The position numbers and the translations under genes are program-made. Positions 6,956 through 15,444 of a DNA stretch of 35,865 nucleotides are shown in pieces. Source of the stretch: an uncultured archaeon (lineage in GTDB: Archaea > Nanobdellota > Nanobdellia > Pacearchaeales > GW2011-AR1); the NCBI GenBank assembly GCA_903831045.1, contig CAIKWG010000004.1:1-35865 (forward strand), given 5' to 3'. A model generated the notes under the pieces. That model searched no databases, was not told where the DNA came from, and worked only from the letters and a program-made list of their open reading frames with translations. Position 1 is the stretch's first letter, and every line of letters starts with the position of its first letter.

Positions 6956-9601
6956 ATGCAAAAAAAGAGGGTAGATGCAGGTATAGATTTTGTTAAATGG
7001 TTTTCTGAATTAAATAAAAATTCTGGTCCTATTGCTGGAGGAAAAGGAGCAAATCTTGGAGAAATTTATAATGCAGGAATTCCAGTACCAAATGGATTTG
7101 TTATAACGGCTCAAGCTTACAATTATTTTATTGAAAAAGCTGGAATTAAACCAAAAATTATGTCTATGTTATCTGCTATTGATTATGAAAATACAGATCA
7201 ACTAAATAGTGTTGTTGCAGACGTTAAAAAATTAATTATTGAAGCGCAACTTCCTGAAGAACTTAAGGAAGATATTCTTGATGCCTATGAAACTCTTGGA
7301 ATGGGAAAGCTTGATTTAACAAGTGGCAGTGCTAAAGACATTTTGAATGTTTCTGCCGAGCCTGTTTTTGTTGCTGTTCGTAGTTCTGCAACAAGTGAAG
7401 ATCTTGCCGAGGCTAGTTTTGCAGGACAGCAGGAAACTTTTTTGAATACAAAAGGTAATGATGATCTTTTGGAAGCAGTTAAGAAATGTTTTGCTTCACT
7501 TTTTACTCCTAGAGCAACCTATTATAGAAATAAAACTGGATTCAAACATGAATCTGTAAGCTTGGCAGTTGTTGTTCAAAAAATGGTCCAATCGGATAAG
7601 TCTGGGGTTATTTTTTCTAAAAGTCCAAGTTATAACGATGAAAATATAATTATTGAAGCAGTTTATGGCCTTGGAGAGGGAATTGTTTCTGGGCAAATTA
7701 CTCCTGATCACTATCTTGTTTCACGTGAATTAAAAGTTTTGGAAGCTACGGTTTCGGATAAGAAAATTGCTTTTTCAAGAGATTCTTCGGGTAAAACTAA
7801 AATTTTTAAATTAAAACCGGAAATTTCTAGTGCTCAGGTTTTGAAAGAGCATGAACTTAGAAGACTTGCAGATTTAGCAATTCAACTTGAAATTCATTAT
7901 GGTAAACCTCAGGATATAGAATTTGCAATTGAAAAGGGAGAGGTATTTATTGTGCAAACAAGGCCAATAACTACAATTGAAAAAAGAATTGAGTCTGGAG
8001 ATAAGGGAAGTGTTAAAGATAAGGGAGATGCTATTCTTAGCGGGCTTGCTGCTTCTCCAGGTGTAGCCTCTGGAGTTGTAAAGATTATTCATGACCTGAA
8101 AGATTTGGACAAAATAAAAACAGGGGATGTACTTGTTACTGAAATGACTAATCCAGATATGGTTGTGTCTATGCAAAAGTCTTCTGCTATAATAACTGAT
8201 GAAGGGGGGTTAACTGCACATGCTGCAATTGTTTCTCGTGAAATGGGTATTCCTTGCGTTGTGGGCACTCGTTTGGCTACTCAAAAATTAAAGGATGGAG
8301 ATATTGTGACGGTGGATGGTTATAATGGAAAAGTTTACATGGGTGCAACCCAAAAAACCGAGAAAAAAGAAATTATGCCTGTGGATGCTGTTACAAAAAC
8401 AAAAATTAAGGTTATTGTAGATTTGCCTGACTTTGCTGAACGTGCTGCTAAATCTGGAATTAGAAAAGTAGGTTTGACCAGAATTGAAGGAATCATTGCT
8501 GAATCTGGAAAGCATCCTAATTTATTTTTGAATGGAGGAAATATTAAAGATTATGAAGATATTATCTTTAAGGGGATTACCGGAATTGCAAAATATTTTG
8601 ATGAACTTTGGATAAGAACTTCTGATATTAGAACGGATGAATATCAAAATTTAGAAGGAGCTCCTAAGACCGTTGAAGCAAATCCAATGTTAGGTATGCA
8701 TGGTATTAGATTTAGTCTGAAATATCCAGCTATTCTAAAAGCTGAATTAAATGCTCTAAAAAGAGTTGCGGAGAGCGGGAAAACAATCGGAGTTTTGATG
8801 CCTCAGGTTATTTTGGTTGAAGAATTACAAGCAGTTAAAAAGATGATAAAAGAAATTGGATTTGAAGTAGCAAAAGTTGGAATAATGATTGAAACTCCTG
8901 CGGCTGTTCAACTCATTAAGGAATTTTGTGAAGAAGGAATTGATTTTATCTCATTTGGAACAAATGACCTAACTCAATACATGCTTGCAATTGATAGGGG
9001 TAACGAGGCTGTTCAGAGCTTATACAATGAAATGCATCCTGCAATTTTAAGACAAATGGAATATGTCATTAGAACTTGTAAAAGATATGAAGTTGAGTCA
9101 AGCATCTGTGGGCAATCTGGAAGTAAAAAAGAGATGGTTAAATTTTTAGTTGAGACTGGTATTGATAGTATTTCTGTTAATGCAGATATGGCTAAAGAAA
9201 TATCGGACTATGTCGCTGAATTAGAAAAAGGTACCGATAAGGATATGAGAGATTATGAAAAACATAAGGAAAAAGAGCAAACAAATTTGCTCAACGATTC
9301 AAGCAAGAAGCCCTTGAATAAAGAAGAGCAAACAAATTTGCTTAATGAAGGAAATAAAAAATTAGAAACCTATGAGATTGAAGAAGACATTAAACCATTA
9401 AACAACGATAGAGATGGATGTGAAGATGAGTCTGTCGATTCCAATGATGAGGAAATTGTAAAAGATGTGGATAAAGCAGTAAGTCTAATTGAAAAAGAAA
9501 AACAAGATTATATTAAGAAAAATCCTAGTGCAAAAGAAGATGAAGATTCTTCCTATGAAGATGAACTTCTAGGGCTTCTTAATGAGGATAAAACTTTATA
9601 A
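6956..9601 (+). CDS. ppsA: Phosphoenolpyruvate synthase (pyruvate, water dikinase)
   Basis: 881 residues. Makes PEP from pyruvate and ATP with release of AMP and phosphate, an entry to gluconeogenesis. Domains in order: ATP-grasp nucleotide-binding domain (about 10-335; GGKGANLGEI, RSSATSEDLAEASFAGQQET, PQDIEFAIE), the swivelling phosphohistidine domain with GGLTAHAAIVSREMGIP and catalytic His422, and the PEP/pyruvate barrel (about 455-760; VGLTRIEG, GIMIETPAA, SFGTNDLTQY, CGQ with Cys718). The usual CGQAPSD is CGQSGSK here. Residues about 765-881 form an acidic, lysine/glutamate/asparagine-rich tail that typical members lack and that contains a 17-residue tandem repeat. A TATA-like CTTTATTAAT lies about 25 bp before the ATG. 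Confidence 0.95.
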   Translation: MQKKRVDAGIDFVKWFSELNKNSGPIAGGKGANLGEIYNAGIPVPNGFVITAQAYNYFIEKAGIKPKIMSMLSAIDYENTDQLNSVVADVKKLIIEAQLPEELKEDILDAYETLGMGKLDLTSGSAKDILNVSAEPVFVAVRSSATSEDLAEASFAGQQETFLNTKGNDDLLEAVKKCFASLFTPRATYYRNKTGFKHESVSLAVVVQKMVQSDKSGVIFSKSPSYNDENIIIEAVYGLGEGIVSGQITPDHYLVSRELKVLEATVSDKKIAFSRDSSGKTKIFKLKPEISSAQVLKEHELRRLADLAIQLEIHYGKPQDIEFAIEKGEVFIVQTRPITTIEKRIESGDKGSVKDKGDAILSGLAASPGVASGVVKIIHDLKDLDKIKTGDVLVTEMTNPDMVVSMQKSSAIITDEGGLTAHAAIVSREMGIPCVVGTRLATQKLKDGDIVTVDGYNGKVYMGATQKTEKKEIMPVDAVTKTKIKVIVDLPDFAERAAKSGIRKVGLTRIEGIIAESGKHPNLFLNGGNIKDYEDIIFKGITGIAKYFDELWIRTSDIRTDEYQNLEGAPKTVEANPMLGMHGIRFSLKYPAILKAELNALKRVAESGKTIGVLMPQVILVEELQAVKKMIKEIGFEVAKVGIMIETPAAVQLIKEFCEEGIDFISFGTNDLTQYMLAIDRGNEAVQSLYNEMHPAILRQMEYVIRTCKRYEVESSICGQSGSKKEMVKFLVETGIDSISVNADMAKEISDYVAELEKGTDKDMRDYEKHKEKEQTNLLNDSSKKPLNKEEQTNLLNEGNKKLETYEIEEDIKPLNNDRDGCEDESVDSNDEEIVKDVDKAVSLIEKEKQDYIKKNPSAKEDEDSSYEDELLGLLNEDKTL
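9275..9343 (+). repeat. 51-bp spaced inverted-repeat duplication in the ppsA tail
   Basis: GAGCAAACAAATTTGCTC (9275-9292) is a perfect 7-bp inverted repeat with a 4-base loop. It recurs with one change at 9326-9343. The copies are 51 bp (17 codons) apart and both encode EQTNLLN in the acidic C-terminal extension. Confidence 0.7.
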
Positions 9602-9603
9602 AT
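9595..9603 (+). promoter_or_regulatory. TATA box for the 9624 operon
   Basis: TTTATAAAT spans the stop codon of ppsA and is centred about 25 bp before the ATG at 9624. This is the spacing of a leaderless archaeal promoter, so the operon has its own start rather than depending on read-through. Confidence 0.55.
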
Positions 9604-9623
9604 ATAAACTTCCTATATAACAT

Positions 9624-10223
9624 ATGGCTGAAAAAAAGGTGACAACTAAAACAATTACAACTGAAGAACTCGTTAAGAAAAAACCTGTTAAACGGAAAAT
9701 GATTGTGAAGGATTCTGAAAATGCTGAGCTTAATAGAATGCTCGTTGAAAATTTTGTTTCTTTGCAAAAAGTTTTAACTTCTTTAAGTTCTAAATTTGAT
9801 GATATGACTAAAAAACTTTCTGAAGTTTTAGATTTATTTGAAGAATCAGCGAAGGCATTTGTTAAAAAAGATATTCCAAAAGAACAATCTTCAGCAATAT
9901 GGCAAAAAGAAATTACTGATAAAATTGATAATCTCTTTGAGCAGAACAAAATATTAGCAAGAGGACTGACTCTTATTCATGAGGAAGCAACTAAAGTAGA
10001 AAATGTTTCTGTTACTATGTCCCCTCCGCCAACTTCCCCTTCAATTATGAATTATATGTCAATGGCTCCTTCTCCTCCTAGAGGTGAAATGATTAAACCT
10101 CCTATGAGAACTGGAGTTCCTGAAAAAGTAGAAGGCATCCCTTTGAATGCGAATAAAAGAGTAAAAGAAGAAGAGGAACCTGTTTTTAACATTCAAGAAT
10201 CTCCATTTTCTGCAAAAAAATGA
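9624..10223 (+). CDS. Coiled-coil protein of unknown function, first gene of a coupled three-gene operon
   Basis: 199 residues. The lysine/threonine-rich start (MAEKKVTTKTITTEELVKKK) is followed by a predicted coiled coil over about residues 30-130 with regular leucines (SLQKVLTSLSSKFDDMTKKL). Then comes a proline/methionine-rich low-complexity part (SPPPTSPSIMNYMSMAPSPP) and a charged C-terminus. No membrane segment is seen. Its TGA overlaps the next ATG (ATGA at 10220), so it is translationally coupled to the two-TM protein and through it to the CpaF-like protein. The order suggests a cytoplasmic partner of a membrane assembly. No family was recognised. Confidence 0.8.
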   Translation: MAEKKVTTKTITTEELVKKKPVKRKMIVKDSENAELNRMLVENFVSLQKVLTSLSSKFDDMTKKLSEVLDLFEESAKAFVKKDIPKEQSSAIWQKEITDKIDNLFEQNKILARGLTLIHEEATKVENVSVTMSPPPTSPSIMNYMSMAPSPPRGEMIKPPMRTGVPEKVEGIPLNANKRVKEEEEPVFNIQESPFSAKK

Positions 10224-10453
10224 TTAGGAAAGAAAAGTTAGAAATTTTTGGTAAAATTCTAATGTTCCTTGGGTTTATTATCATAATTTTTAATGCAGTT
10301 ATTTATCTCTTTAGACTGTGGTTTAGCTGGTCTTGGCTAAGTCTTATTGGGCTTGTTCTGGTAATTATAGGAATGAGGCTCATGCGAATTTCTAGGGAAA
10401 CAAAGAAGCAAGAATCTATTCCATCTAGAAAAATTTCTGGGAGAAAAAAATGA
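10220..10453 (+). CDS. Small two-TM membrane protein
   Basis: 77 residues. Two hydrophobic helices (about 12-31, GKILMFLGFIIIIFNAVIYL, and about 37-55, SLIGLVLVIIGMRL) are separated by a short aromatic loop (FRLWFSWSW). The C-terminal tail is basic (SRKISGRKK) and by the positive-inside rule probably cytoplasmic. It overlaps both neighbours by ATGA junctions, so the three genes are likely produced in a fixed ratio. Function unknown; it may anchor the flanking soluble proteins. Confidence 0.75.
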   Translation: MIRKEKLEIFGKILMFLGFIIIIFNAVIYLFRLWFSWSWLSLIGLVLVIIGMRLMRISRETKKQESIPSRKISGRKK

Positions 10454-11244
10454 TTGAACAGGTTAGTGTAGAAAAGAAAGCTTTGTTTATTGAAGCATTT
10501 ACGGAAGAACTGATTAAAAGTTCATTTAAGAGAGTTGGGCTTTTTAGAATTCAAAAATTAATACAGGACAGCGAGGGATTTCAAGATCCTAGAGAAAGAA
10601 GAGAGTTGGTTAAAAAAATTGTTGAATCCAAAGAAAAAGAGAGAGAGGAAATGGTTTCTTCTTTGCATGAATTATCAAAACCGGTTGGATTTACAAGAAG
10701 TTTTTCTGTCTATGAAAAACCTACTGTAAAAAAGGCTCCTCCTAGTTTTTTTAGTGTTTTCAAACCTAAAAAAGTTGCAGAAGTGCAACCTATTAGGAAA
10801 TTTGCAAAGGTTCTCAAGGTTCCAGAACCAAGATTGCCTTCTAGGTTGAGTTATCTAACTCCCGTTAAAACCAATGAAGAAATTGATTTGGGTAAGTTAA
10901 ATCTTCTTGTGCAAGACCCAAATGTTGTTTCTATTGAGGTTGAGGGACCAAATAAGAATGTATTTGTTTCTGGGAAGATGGGAACAAAAAAAACTGGTGT
11001 TATTTTGACCAGCGAAGATATAGATAAGGTTTTGAATGATTTTTCTTCCAGTACTAAGATTCCAGTTAATAATGGATTGAATAAAATGGCTTTTGGAAAA
11101 TTGATATTAAATGCAGTTGTTTCTGGGAAGATGGATAAAAGATTAAGCCTGAAGAAGATTCTTGAAAATCCTAATATTGTTCCTCGTCCGGTTTCTAACG
11201 ATAAAATAAATCCTGTTCGTAAAAGAAGAGTGTTTTCAACCTGA
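10450..11244 (+). CDS. Stand-alone protein with a CpaF/GspE-like N-terminal domain but no ATPase core
   Basis: 264 residues. Residues 1-80 are charged helices (RERRELVKKIVESKEKEREE) and 80-140 a proline/basic linker. Residues about 148-237 resemble the domain that precedes the ATPase core in CpaF/GspE-type secretion ATPases: LLVQDPNVVSIEVEGPNKNV, then VFVSGKMGTKKTGVILTSED and IDKVLNDFSSSTKIPVN, compared with the family pattern of L-x-DP-x-V-x-EI-x-(I/V)-NGP, a bound-by-glycine strand and a helix. The protein stops where the Walker A region would begin, so it cannot be an ATPase. It might be a scaffold or decoy for a pilus or secretion ATPase. The assignment is by eye and moderate only. Confidence 0.7.
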   Translation: MIEQVSVEKKALFIEAFTEELIKSSFKRVGLFRIQKLIQDSEGFQDPRERRELVKKIVESKEKEREEMVSSLHELSKPVGFTRSFSVYEKPTVKKAPPSFFSVFKPKKVAEVQPIRKFAKVLKVPEPRLPSRLSYLTPVKTNEEIDLGKLNLLVQDPNVVSIEVEGPNKNVFVSGKMGTKKTGVILTSEDIDKVLNDFSSSTKIPVNNGLNKMAFGKLILNAVVSGKMDKRLSLKKILENPNIVPRPVSNDKINPVRKRRVFST

Positions 11245-11261
11245 ATTCTAAAATATAAATT

Positions 11262-11270
11262 TTTATAAAA
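11262..11270 (+). promoter_or_regulatory. TATA box for the 11291 gene
   Basis: TTTATAAAA centred about 25 bp before the ATG at 11291, in the 46-bp gap after the preceding operon. This indicates a separate leaderless transcript. Confidence 0.55.
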
Positions 11271-11290
11271 CCTCAAATATACCTTTTACT

Positions 11291-12007
11291 ATGAAATCAG
11301 AAATTAGCTATCTACCAATAGACGTTGCTCGAAAAAAAGCAATTGTTGTAGGACCAGAACTTAAACAAGAGAATCTAGAATCATTTTCAATGTTTAGGGA
11401 ACAATACGTGGGAGCTCTAAAAGAGATAGAATCACGTTTTGGCAAACATGGATTGGCTCTTAAATCATTTTGTGAAGGTATGGATTTTGAAAATTTAACG
11501 GGATCTAATTTTCTCTTTGCAAATTATCTTGCTTCCTTTAGTGGGAAGAAAATAATTAATCTTCCAGAGTTAGAAGGAATTCTTAATCAAAATACAAGTT
11601 TTTTTTCTTCTTTTTATTTAGATGTTTCTGAGGTTGTTCTTTTATCAAATAAAACTTCTTATGCAAAAAATAAATATTTATTGGAACATCTTGTTAATCA
11701 GGTTGAATATTATGGATATGAACTCAATTCTGAAAAACCTTTGATTATTCCTTCTCCTAAGATTGTATTGGATTCTGAAAATTTTGATAAAGGTTATGGT
11801 CTTTTATTAGAATTAGATAAGGATGCCTATTATGATTCCTCTTTTATTCCTCATAGAGAAAGTGTTTTTCTTGGGGGAGTTGAAAATGCATTGTCTTCTT
11901 CAAAAAATGGAATAAATCGTATAAGTTTTATGGAAAATGAAATCAATATTGGTCCTAACCTAAATGAATCCTATGAAAATGGAAGAATTGTTTTTATTGA
12001 AAAATAA
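11291..12007 (+). CDS. Protein of unknown function
   Basis: 238 residues, predicted soluble alpha/beta, no signal peptide, membrane segment or metal motif. Recognisable phrases are KKAIVVGPEL near the start, a helical section FGKHGLALKSFCEGMDFENL, hydrophobic strands (SEVVLLSNKT, EKPLIIPSPKIVL) and GKKIINLPELEGIL. The alternating strands could form a Rossmann-like fold, but no nucleotide-binding glycine motif is visible. It is transcribed alone from its own TATA box and converges on the minus-strand gene ending at 12011. No family was recognised. Confidence 0.75.
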   Translation: MKSEISYLPIDVARKKAIVVGPELKQENLESFSMFREQYVGALKEIESRFGKHGLALKSFCEGMDFENLTGSNFLFANYLASFSGKKIINLPELEGILNQNTSFFSSFYLDVSEVVLLSNKTSYAKNKYLLEHLVNQVEYYGYELNSEKPLIIPSPKIVLDSENFDKGYGLLLELDKDAYYDSSFIPHRESVFLGGVENALSSSKNGINRISFMENEINIGPNLNESYENGRIVFIEK

Positions 12008-12010
12008 AAT

Positions 12011-13621
12011 TTAGAATAAATTTTCACTTTTTGAATAGTTAACTAGTGGGGTTGATGCAGAACTTGATTCTTGTAGGGTGTAAGCAATGTCCTTAAGCCA
12101 GTTTATTTTATCTCTCTCAATATAATAATCCATTGTTGTTGAATTAAGTGAAGCTTGGTAGGAATATTCTACTTGATAGGTTTCTAGTGTGAATTTAACT
12201 ATTACCCAATCTCTGTAATCTTTTGCTTCTTGTTTGATTGTTGCATTTCCAAAGTATGCTAATAAAGTTGATTTTTCTGTTGTAGTTAATTTTTGTAATT
12301 TAGATTCTTCTGGTATTGTTGCATTTTGTTCTGGAGTAAGAGAAACATTTTCTTCTGCAATTGGTTTTTCTTTAACTCCAATTGTAACATTTTCTCCTAA
12401 TTTCATACTAGTTGAGTCTATTTCTACATCTCCATAAACTAATCTTACATCTAAATTTCCTTTTTGTAGGCTAAGATTCAGGTTAGTTAAATCAATAGGG
12501 AATGAAACCAGTTGATCCTTGAGATAGTTAGCTCCGAATCCTTCTGTTGAAGTATAATAGGAAGTTGTTATGGTTACTTTATTTCCTGTTTGTTCTAATT
12601 TAATGTAAGAATCATCTAGTTGTTGATTTTCTGTTGCAACACTTCCTGGAACCAATTCCAGCTTTTCTCCTTCTTTTAGAGTATATGTCAATTCTTCTGG
12701 ATATGTTAGGTCTTTTGACATTTCTTCTGTTGAGCTAATAACATTTCCTGTTGGATTTAGAGATAAAAAGAATTTTGAAACTCCTCCTACTATTCCTCTA
12801 ATAATATTTCCTGTTATTGTTGTTTCTGTCTGTGTCTCTGCTGTGGGTTCTAGTGGAGCTGATTCTGTAGATGTTTCAGGAACTATTTCTGCAGGAATCT
12901 CTTCAGTTGTAGGTTCTACAACTGCAGGTTCTGTTGGAATTTCAACTGATTGTTCTGCAGGGATTTCTTCTGTTGTAACATTAGTTTCAGTATTGGGAGT
13001 TGTTGTCTCATTGGATGTTGGTGTTTCACTGGAAGGGGTTTGATTTTCTGTTGGGGTTTCTCCAGCTGGAACTTCTGGTTCAGCTGTTTCTGTTGTAGTC
13101 TTTAATTTGAAATAAACTCTCTCGGCTTGAATTTGAGAACCCGCAACTCCATAACCTTCACCTTCACCGGTGATATCTTTACCTTGAACGTAAAAATCTC
13201 CCAATTCTAGTTGAGCAGTAGTTAATTTATTGATTAGGAATTCATAGGTTTTATCATTGTTTTGAATAATTAATTTTGAATCTGCAGGTAAAAGTTCACC
13301 TTGATTTAATTTTATATTTAAAAGACCTGAAAGGATTTGCCCTTCCACATAGTTTCCTTGTAAATCCATTGTAACTTTACCAGTTGGGCTAAGTTTAGGT
13401 ATTACAAATATTAATAATAAAGTTATTATTGCCAGAGGAATTAAAAATTGAAATAATCTTTTGTTTTTATTATGTTTAGAATGGCCTGCTGAAGAAAGAG
13501 TCGGTACTTTGTTGTTTCTTCCATGATATTCAGATACTACTTTTCCATCTACCCTTTTACTTTCGTAAAGGTATGGACCGTATAGTTTTCCGTTTCTCTC
13601 GATATATTTTTTATAAGCCAT
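12011..13621 (-). CDS. Single-pass membrane protein with acidic Thr/Glu/Pro-rich stalk
   Basis: 536 residues. The N-terminus (YKKYIERNGKLYGPYLYESK) is a short basic, aromatic domain of a kind I associate with many DPANN hypotheticals. A membrane helix lies at 57-76 (FQFLIPLAIITLLLIFVIPK). After it come a beta-rich part (SPTGKVTMDLQGNYVEGQIL), a long low-complexity stalk rich in T, E, P and S (about residues 155-275) and a C-terminal beta-rich region with several N-x-S/T sequons. Predicted type II topology puts the N-terminus inside and the bulk outside. The stalk looks like the glycosylated spacer of envelope proteins. Function unknown. Confidence 0.8.
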   Translation of the reverse strand: MAYKKYIERNGKLYGPYLYESKRVDGKVVSEYHGRNNKVPTLSSAGHSKHNKNKRLFQFLIPLAIITLLLIFVIPKLSPTGKVTMDLQGNYVEGQILSGLLNIKLNQGELLPADSKLIIQNNDKTYEFLINKLTTAQLELGDFYVQGKDITGEGEGYGVAGSQIQAERVYFKLKTTTETAEPEVPAGETPTENQTPSSETPTSNETTTPNTETNVTTEEIPAEQSVEIPTEPAVVEPTTEEIPAEIVPETSTESAPLEPTAETQTETTITGNIIRGIVGGVSKFFLSLNPTGNVISSTEEMSKDLTYPEELTYTLKEGEKLELVPGSVATENQQLDDSYIKLEQTGNKVTITTSYYTSTEGFGANYLKDQLVSFPIDLTNLNLSLQKGNLDVRLVYGDVEIDSTSMKLGENVTIGVKEKPIAEENVSLTPEQNATIPEESKLQKLTTTEKSTLLAYFGNATIKQEAKDYRDWVIVKFTLETYQVEYSYQASLNSTTMDYYIERDKINWLKDIAYTLQESSSASTPLVNYSKSENLF

Positions 13622-13661
13622 ATTCTTGGTTTAACTAAGTTTGTTTTTGATTTAATTTATG

Positions 13662-13683
13662 AAAAATAAAAAAATAAAAAAAG
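13662..13683 (-). terminator. T-rich terminator after the 14679-13689 operon
   Basis: Read on the minus strand, the 3' flank of the 89-residue gene carries runs of seven, seven and five T separated by single A residues. This is the usual archaeal intrinsic terminator, an oligo-T run without a stable hairpin. Confidence 0.55.
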
Positions 13684-13688
13684 TGTTT

Positions 13689-13958
13689 TTATTCAGCGGT
13701 CTGCTGTTGTTGTGGTGTATATGGAACTAACACTAATGTCTGATTTCCAATTGCCAATTGATAAGCTCCTGTTGAATTTAACTGTGCAATCATATTTGCA
13801 AAGATATATTGTTGAGCTTCAATTTGCTTGTTTAGAACATAGTTGTCCATACTTGGTTTGATTACAAAAAAGTAAACTAGTACTAATGCAAGTAATATTA
13901 TAATTGCAACTAGAATCTTTATAACCAATCCTTGTTTGCTTTTTTCTCCGTCTCTCAT
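13689..13958 (-). CDS. Small membrane-anchored protein
   Basis: 89 residues. The short charged N-terminus (MRDGEKSKQG) is followed by one strong membrane helix (residues about 11-32, LVIKILVAIIILLALVLVYF) and a polar extracytoplasmic part ending in glutamines (YTPQQQQTAE). A strong Shine-Dalgarno sequence, AGGAGGT (13967-13973), sits 8 bases before the ATG. This fits an internal operon gene, since the promoter-proximal genes here are mostly leaderless. It lies 19 bases after the 233-residue exported protein gene and probably shares its transcript. Function unknown. Confidence 0.75.
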   Translation of the reverse strand: MRDGEKSKQGLVIKILVAIIILLALVLVYFFVIKPSMDNYVLNKQIEAQQYIFANMIAQLNSTGAYQLAIGNQTLVLVPYTPQQQQTAE

Positions 13959-13977
13959 TTTGTTTTACCTCCTTTCA

Positions 13978-14679
13978 TTATTCGTTTGTTGAAATCTCTA
14001 TAAGAGTATTTATATCTTGTAATTTAACGTCACCATTTACTTTCACATATATTGAGATTACATCTCCTGCTTCAAATGTGATTGTATCTGTTGATTGTAC
14101 ATCATAATCGTTCTTTACTCCTTTTGAGTCCGCAACTATATCGTTTCTAAATCCAACTTCTTTTTGATTTCTATAAACAATTATTTCTACGTCCCCATTT
14201 CCATCTAATATTTCTGCATTGGTAGATAATCCAGTTATACTTCCGCTTCTCATCATTACATATCCTTTCTCAAGACTTCCTTTAATTCCAACTGCTGATT
14301 CTAGGAATTGAGATTCTTTAACTTCTCCCTTAAGTCCGAAATTAATTAACATCTTTGTAAGGATTATTTTATCTTTCTTGAATCCTTTAATTGCTTCATC
14401 GGATACTGTAATAACATAAACTGGTTTTTCTGTTCCCATGTCTACTTGATACATTGCAACATTTGTATTATCAATATTTTCAATATTAATTTGATCTGGT
14501 AAATCACTGAAATTTACTTTTTCAACAGACTGAACTTGAGTTTCATCAAGTCCTCTTTCTTTAAGAATATCTTTTACTATCCTTTGCGAACTTTCAGAAG
14601 TCACAACAGTTTCAGCTAGAACTCCTACTGCTAAAATCACCATTGTTACTATCGCAAAACTAAGTAATATCTTTTTCAT
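13978..14679 (-). CDS. Exported protein of unknown function
   Basis: 233 residues. Residues 1-22 are a signal peptide or N-terminal anchor (MKKILLSFAIVTMVILAVGV), with a plausible cleavage near VLAET. The mature part alternates helices and strands: an acidic helix IVKDILKERGLDETQVQSV early on, strands VDMGTEKPVYVITV and KIILTKMLINFGL, and a terminal domain with beta strands (DTITFEAGDVISIYVKVNGD). A GGGGA-like Shine-Dalgarno element lies just before the ATG. First gene of a two-gene transcript. No family was recognised. Confidence 0.75.
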   Translation of the reverse strand: MKKILLSFAIVTMVILAVGVLAETVVTSESSQRIVKDILKERGLDETQVQSVEKVNFSDLPDQINIENIDNTNVAMYQVDMGTEKPVYVITVSDEAIKGFKKDKIILTKMLINFGLKGEVKESQFLESAVGIKGSLEKGYVMMRSGSITGLSTNAEILDGNGDVEIIVYRNQKEVGFRNDIVADSKGVKNDYDVQSTDTITFEAGDVISIYVKVNGDVKLQDINTLIEISTNE

Positions 14680-14780
14680 TTAATCCCCTTTCTTTTCTTG
14701 TAAGTAAATAAGAAATTTCTTGTATTTAAAGGTTTCTTCTGTAGGTAAACTCTCTTGCCAAAACATCATTTCGAGAGGTA

Positions 14781-14790
14781 AATTTATAAT
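14781..14790 (+). promoter_or_regulatory. TATA box for the DUF357 operon
   Basis: AATTTATAAT centred about 26 bp before the ATG at 14812, the leaderless spacing seen at several other genes of this window. Confidence 0.5.
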
Positions 14791-14811
14791 CCTGTTTTTA
14801 TTAGACTGATT

Positions 14812-15096
14812 ATGGTAAACAATATTATTACAGATGAAAAACTTGAAAGCTATCTTGAATTGACTTCTAAAGCTCTGAGTATAGTTAAGGAGAATATTAT
14901 TCCTGGACGCGAGAACGATGCAAAAGAAATAATCGAAATGGCTGAGAATTATCTATCTGATGCGGATCATTTTAAATCTAGAAAAAATTTTGTTCTAGCT
15001 TTTGGAGCCTTAAATTATGCTCATGGTTGGATTGATGCAGGAGTTAGACTTGGAATTTTTGATGTACATGATGATAAACTTTTTACAGTAAAATGA
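14812..15096 (+). CDS. DUF357 family protein
   Basis: 94 residues, helical. The C-terminal signature FGALNYAHGWIDAGVRLGIF is the hallmark of archaeal DUF357, preceded by a helix with AENYLSDADHFKSRKNFVLA. The family is almost confined to archaea and its function is unknown. The stop overlaps the start of the next gene (ATGA at 15093), so the two are coupled. The genes further down (PyrH, RNase P protein) suggest a housekeeping cluster. Confidence 0.88.
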   Translation: MVNNIITDEKLESYLELTSKALSIVKENIIPGRENDAKEIIEMAENYLSDADHFKSRKNFVLAFGALNYAHGWIDAGVRLGIFDVHDDKLFTVK

Positions 15097-15410
15097 AAAT
15101 TAAAAATTTGGAAAATGCTTTTGATGAAAGAATAAAAGAGATTGATAGTCAACTTTATATGAATCTTATTGATAATGTAACCTATGAGGTTGAAAGAAAT
15201 TATGCTGAAACTGCTTTTAATCATCTAAAAAAAGAAGGAAAAGAAAGAGTTTGGGAAAGATTTTTTGGAAAATTTGATGTTGGAGAATATGAACAGGACA
15301 AGGGAGTTTATAATAGTGTAATATCTTTTATTCGAGAAGGAAGAAAATATCTTCAAGATTTTGCTGAGAAGGAAGGATTTTCTGAGGCTGATTTCTTTCC
15401 TGGAAAATAA
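15093..15410 (+). CDS. Protein of unknown function coupled to DUF357
   Basis: 105 residues, predicted entirely helical and soluble, charged throughout (FDERIKEIDSQLYMNLIDNV, KKEGKERVWERFFGKF), ending in FAEKEGFSEADFFPGK. It starts in the stop codon of the DUF357 gene. No motif or family was recognised. Coupling suggests a joint complex with the DUF357 protein. Confidence 0.7.
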   Translation: MKIKNLENAFDERIKEIDSQLYMNLIDNVTYEVERNYAETAFNHLKKEGKERVWERFFGKFDVGEYEQDKGVYNSVISFIREGRKYLQDFAEKEGFSEADFFPGK

Positions 15411-15414
15411 TAAG

Positions 15415-15424
15415 TTTTATATAA
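15415..15424 (+). promoter_or_regulatory. TATA box for pyrH-rnp3
   Basis: TTTTATATAA centred about 25 bp before the pyrH ATG (15445), in the short gap after the preceding stop. It indicates a leaderless transcript for pyrH and rnp3. Confidence 0.5.
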
Positions 15425-15444
15425 CAACTTGATTTTATTTAGTT

